In this document: positions 61,604-64,000 of the stretch, one piece after another
How the letters are laid out: each line of letters opens with the position of its first letter
How positions within the stretch are numbered: position 1 is the first letter of the stretch
NCBI RefSeq assembly: GCF_014764385.1
Contig: NZ_CP061714.1
Location: forward strand, 1,240,001-1,304,000
Source of the DNA: Luteimonas sp. MC1825
Lineage (GTDB): Bacteria > Pseudomonadota > Gammaproteobacteria > Xanthomonadales > Xanthomonadaceae
Length of the DNA: 64,000 nucleotides
Direction of reading: 5' to 3'
Made by a program: the position numbers and the translations under genes
Notes under the pieces: generated by a model
Database searches by the model: none
What the model saw: the letters and a program-made list of their open reading frames with translations, nothing else
Told to the model about the DNA's origin: nothing

Positions 61604-64000
61604 ATGCCGTCGCCGCTGCGCCGTGGCGTGCGCGTGGCATGGCGCGGTGCCTGGTACGTGGTGGCCATCGGGCTGGTGCTGATGGCGCTGGGCGCCGGCA
61701 TCACCAGCCAGTTGCTGCCGCTGGCCGAGCGCCATCCCGACCGCATCGCCGCCTGGCTGGGAGAGCGCGCGGGGCGCACGGTGGCGTTCGACCATGTGCA
61801 GACCGAATGGACCCGGCGCGGCCCCCTGCTGCGCCTCGACGGCCTGCGCATCGGCGACGGCCCGCACGCGATCCCGATCGGCGCGGCCGAAGTGCTGGTC
61901 TCGCAGTACGCGGGCCTGCTGCCGGGGCGTTCCTTCACCGAACTGCGGCTGCGCGGACTGGAACTCACGCTCGAGCGTGGCGATGACGGGCGCTGGGAAG
62001 TCCGCGGCCTGCCGGGCCAGGCGCAGTCGGGTGGCGACCCATTCGCCGCGCTCGAAGGCCTCGGCGAGCTGCAGGTCATCGACGGGCGGCTGGCGGTGCT
62101 CGCCCCGGCACTCGGCATCGATGCCGGGCTGAGCGAAGTCGACCTGCGCCTGCGCGTGGACGGTGCGCGCGTGCGCATCGCGGCGCGCGCATGGATGCGC
62201 AAGGGTGTCTCGCCGCTGGACATCACCGCCGAACTCGATCGCGGCAGCGGCGATGGCCGTGCCTGGCTGGCGCTGCGCGATGCCGACCTGGAGGCCTGGT
62301 CCGGCCTGCGCGCGGCGGGCGTCGGCGCGGCGGCGGGCACCGGCAGGATCCAGGCCTGGGCGGACCTGCGTGGCAACCGCGTCACTGCCCTGCAGGTCGC
62401 GGGAAAGCTCGACGACGTGCGCCTGCGCGGCAGCGCGGTGGCGGGCGGCGTTCCGCCGTCGCTGGATTTCGGGCGCGTCGAGATCGATGCGCGCTGGTCG
62501 GCGGTCGCGGGTGGCTGGCGCTTCGACGCGCCGCGGCTGCGCGTCGGTGCCGGCGACGACGCCCAGGTGCTCGACGGCCTGCTGCTCGCCGACGGGGCGC
62601 GCCGCGCGCTGGTCGCCGATCGGATCGACGCCGGCCCGCTGCTGGGATTGGCGGCGCTCGCCGGCGCCATGCCGCCCGCAGTCGCCAAATGGCTCCTCGA
62701 CACGCGTCCGGGCGGCGTGCTGCGCGCTGTGGATGTCGCGGGTGATGCCAGCGGCCGCTTCCGCGCCCGTGCGCATGTCGAGGGCCTGCGGTTCGACGCG
62801 GTGGGCGACGCGCCGGGGGTGTCGGGACTCTCGGGCACGCTGTCCGGCGACGCCGACGGCGTGACCTTCGAATTCGACCGCCAGGCGACCCTGGGTTTCG
62901 ACTGGCCGCGCGGCTTCGGGCCGCCGGCGCATGCGGTGCGCTTGGCCGGCCAGGTCACCGGCTGGCGCGACAGCGAGGGCTGGCACGTGGATACGCCGGC
63001 GCTGCGCGTGGCCGGCGACGGCTACGGTGCCGACGTGCGCGGTGGCCTGGTGTTCCAGGGCGACGGTTCGCGGCCGCGCGTGGACCTGGTCGCGGCCATC
63101 GACGACGCCAACATCGCCGTGGCCCGGCGGTTCTGGGTGCGGCACCGCATGCCGCGCGCGGCGCTGGCGTGGCTGGACGCGGCGCTCGTCGGCGGCCATG
63201 TGCGCGGCGGGCGTGCCGTGCTGTCCGGCGACCTCGACGACTGGCCGTTCAACGGCTCGGGGCAGGCCGCCGGTCCGGGGATGTTCCATGCGCGTGCACA
63301 ACTCGACGACGTGGTGCTGCGCTTCGATCCCGACTGGCCGCTGGCCGAGGGCCTCGATGGCGACGTCGATTTCGTCGCCGACGGGTTTTCGGTGGCCGGC
63401 AGCGCCCGCGTGGCCGGGGTGCCACTGCCGGCGCTGTCCGGCGGCATCGCGCATTTCGGCGACGCGCCGCTGCTGGTGCGCGCCGACATCGCCGGCGATG
63501 CCGGGCCGGTGCTCGCGCTGCTGCGTGCCAGCCCGCTCCGCAAGGGCCGCGAAGCGCTGCTGCAGGGGCTGTCCGCCACGGGTCCGCTGCGCGCGCAGTT
63601 CGCGCTCGACCTGCCGCTGCACCGCTCACCGGCAAGGCCGGTGATCTCCGGCCGGGTGCTGCTGGAAGGCGCCACGCTGGGCGACAGGCGCTGGGACGTG
63701 GCGTTCGAGGATGTCCGCGGCGAAGCGCGCTACGACGGGCAGGGCTTCGTCGCCGAAGGGCTGCGCGTGCGCCGCGACGGCCAGGCCGGCACGCTGGCGT
63801 TGCGCGCCGGCATCGGGCACGTCGCCGATCGCGGCAATGCCTTCGAGGCGGAACTCGGCGCCAGCCTGGCCGCGTCCGAGCTCGCCGCACGCGCGCCGCA
63901 GCTGGCCTGGCTCGGCGACCGCCTGCGCGGGCGTTCGCGCTGGACGCTGGCGGTCGCGATCCCGGTCGACGCCGGTGCCGACGGCGGTGGCGGGCGCCTG
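61604..64000 (+). CDS. yhdP: YhdP family AsmA-like protein (3' end outside window)
   Basis: The first 799 codons of a giant AsmA-superfamily protein; the window ends before its stop. One N-terminal transmembrane helix (about residues 14-36) follows a basic start; then AWLGERAGRTVAFDHVQTEWTRRGP and LRLDGLRIGDG, the conserved YhdP beginning. Later repeats of the beta-type pattern (VARRFWVRHRMPRAALAWLDAALVGG) match the family. YhdP is an inter-membrane bridge transporting phospholipids to the outer membrane. ATG at 61604 is chosen; GTGs 9 and 12 bp upstream are in frame. Position after rng is conserved. Confidence 0.92.
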   Translation, partial: MPSPLRRGVRVAWRGAWYVVAIGLVLMALGAGITSQLLPLAERHPDRIAAWLGERAGRTVAFDHVQTEWTRRGPLLRLDGLRIGDGPHAIPIGAAEVLVSQYAGLLPGRSFTELRLRGLELTLERGDDGRWEVRGLPGQAQSGGDPFAALEGLGELQVIDGRLAVLAPALGIDAGLSEVDLRLRVDGARVRIAARAWMRKGVSPLDITAELDRGSGDGRAWLALRDADLEAWSGLRAAGVGAAAGTGRIQAWADLRGNRVTALQVAGKLDDVRLRGSAVAGGVPPSLDFGRVEIDARWSAVAGGWRFDAPRLRVGAGDDAQVLDGLLLADGARRALVADRIDAGPLLGLAALAGAMPPAVAKWLLDTRPGGVLRAVDVAGDASGRFRARAHVEGLRFDAVGDAPGVSGLSGTLSGDADGVTFEFDRQATLGFDWPRGFGPPAHAVRLAGQVTGWRDSEGWHVDTPALRVAGDGYGADVRGGLVFQGDGSRPRVDLVAAIDDANIAVARRFWVRHRMPRAALAWLDAALVGGHVRGGRAVLSGDLDDWPFNGSGQAAGPGMFHARAQLDDVVLRFDPDWPLAEGLDGDVDFVADGFSVAGSARVAGVPLPALSGGIAHFGDAPLLVRADIAGDAGPVLALLRASPLRKGREALLQGLSATGPLRAQFALDLPLHRSPARPVISGRVLLEGATLGDRRWDVAFEDVRGEARYDGQGFVAEGLRVRRDGQAGTLALRAGIGHVADRGNAFEAELGASLAASELAARAPQLAWLGDRLRGRSRWTLAVAIPVDAGADGGGGRL

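Noticed and set aside
59999..63622. A 1207-codon reverse-strand open frame opposite rng and yhdP
   Set aside because: Antisense to two well supported genes with strong motifs; its translation is His/Arg/Gln-rich and shows no domain.

Overview
The window is high-GC DNA (about 70 % by eye) that is densely coding on both strands. Gene content and order fit a gammaproteobacterium of the family Lysobacteraceae (Xanthomonadaceae), probably Lysobacter- or Luteimonas-like. That placement is inferred from family content: yggX-mutY, yajC-secD-secF, leuS-lptE-holA-nadD-rsfS-rlmH, maf-rng-yhdP, two M13 peptidases and a class III aminotransferase facing an Lrp regulator. The region reads as chromosomal backbone. 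I see no phage, insertion sequence, CRISPR array, toxin-antitoxin locus or rRNA operon.

Layout. 1-3.3 kb: the end of a short-chain dehydrogenase, a small hydrophilic protein, the DinG helicase, and tRNA-Phe with its own promoter and terminator. 3.4-9.8 kb: a lipoprotein, then the reverse-strand run ftsY / AsmA-like / mutY / yggX in which each gene overlaps the next by 4 bp, then rsmD, coaD, a lipoprotein and a YfhL ferredoxin. 9.8-16.1 kb: gamma-glutamyltransferase, a membrane protein, a metallo-beta-lactamase-fold hydrolase, a ToxR-like membrane regulator, upp and a secreted metallophosphoesterase. 16.1-16.3 kb: two inverted copies of a nested palindromic element, the most unusual structure in the window. 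16.4-28.7 kb: an aminotransferase divergent from an Lrp-type regulator, queA, yaeQ, a probably Fur-controlled ferric-iron ABC transporter, then tgt-yajC-secD-secF ending in a strong terminator.

28.8-38.4 kb: suhB, trmJ, a two-gene cyclic-di-GMP module (periplasmic binding protein plus HAMP-GGDEF-EAL protein), ExoD, a CBS-domain membrane protein, a low-affinity phosphate transporter operon with a possible Pho box, a YbjN-like protein and an alkyltransferase-like protein. 38.4-47.1 kb: rhomboid protease, two M13 metallopeptidases, a potassium/proton antiporter and an RhlE-type RNA helicase. 47.1-51.4 kb: a transmembrane Ser/Thr kinase with a formylglycine-generating-enzyme-like C-terminus, a DUF4442 thioesterase-like protein, CnoX and a DUF998 protein. 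51.5-57.6 kb: leuS-lptE-holA-nadD-rsfS-rlmH. 57.6-64 kb: a TonB protein, a SIMPL protein with a tiny downstream gene, then maf-rng-yhdP running off the end.

Most genes are housekeeping: translation and tRNA modification, protein export, outer-membrane assembly, DNA repair and cofactor synthesis. The accessory interest lies in the paired structured repeats, the iron transporter sitting between queA and tgt, the cyclic-di-GMP sensory pair, the receptor-like kinase, and three candidate operator regions (Fur, Pho, Lrp-type). All identifications rest on reading motifs; no database search was run.
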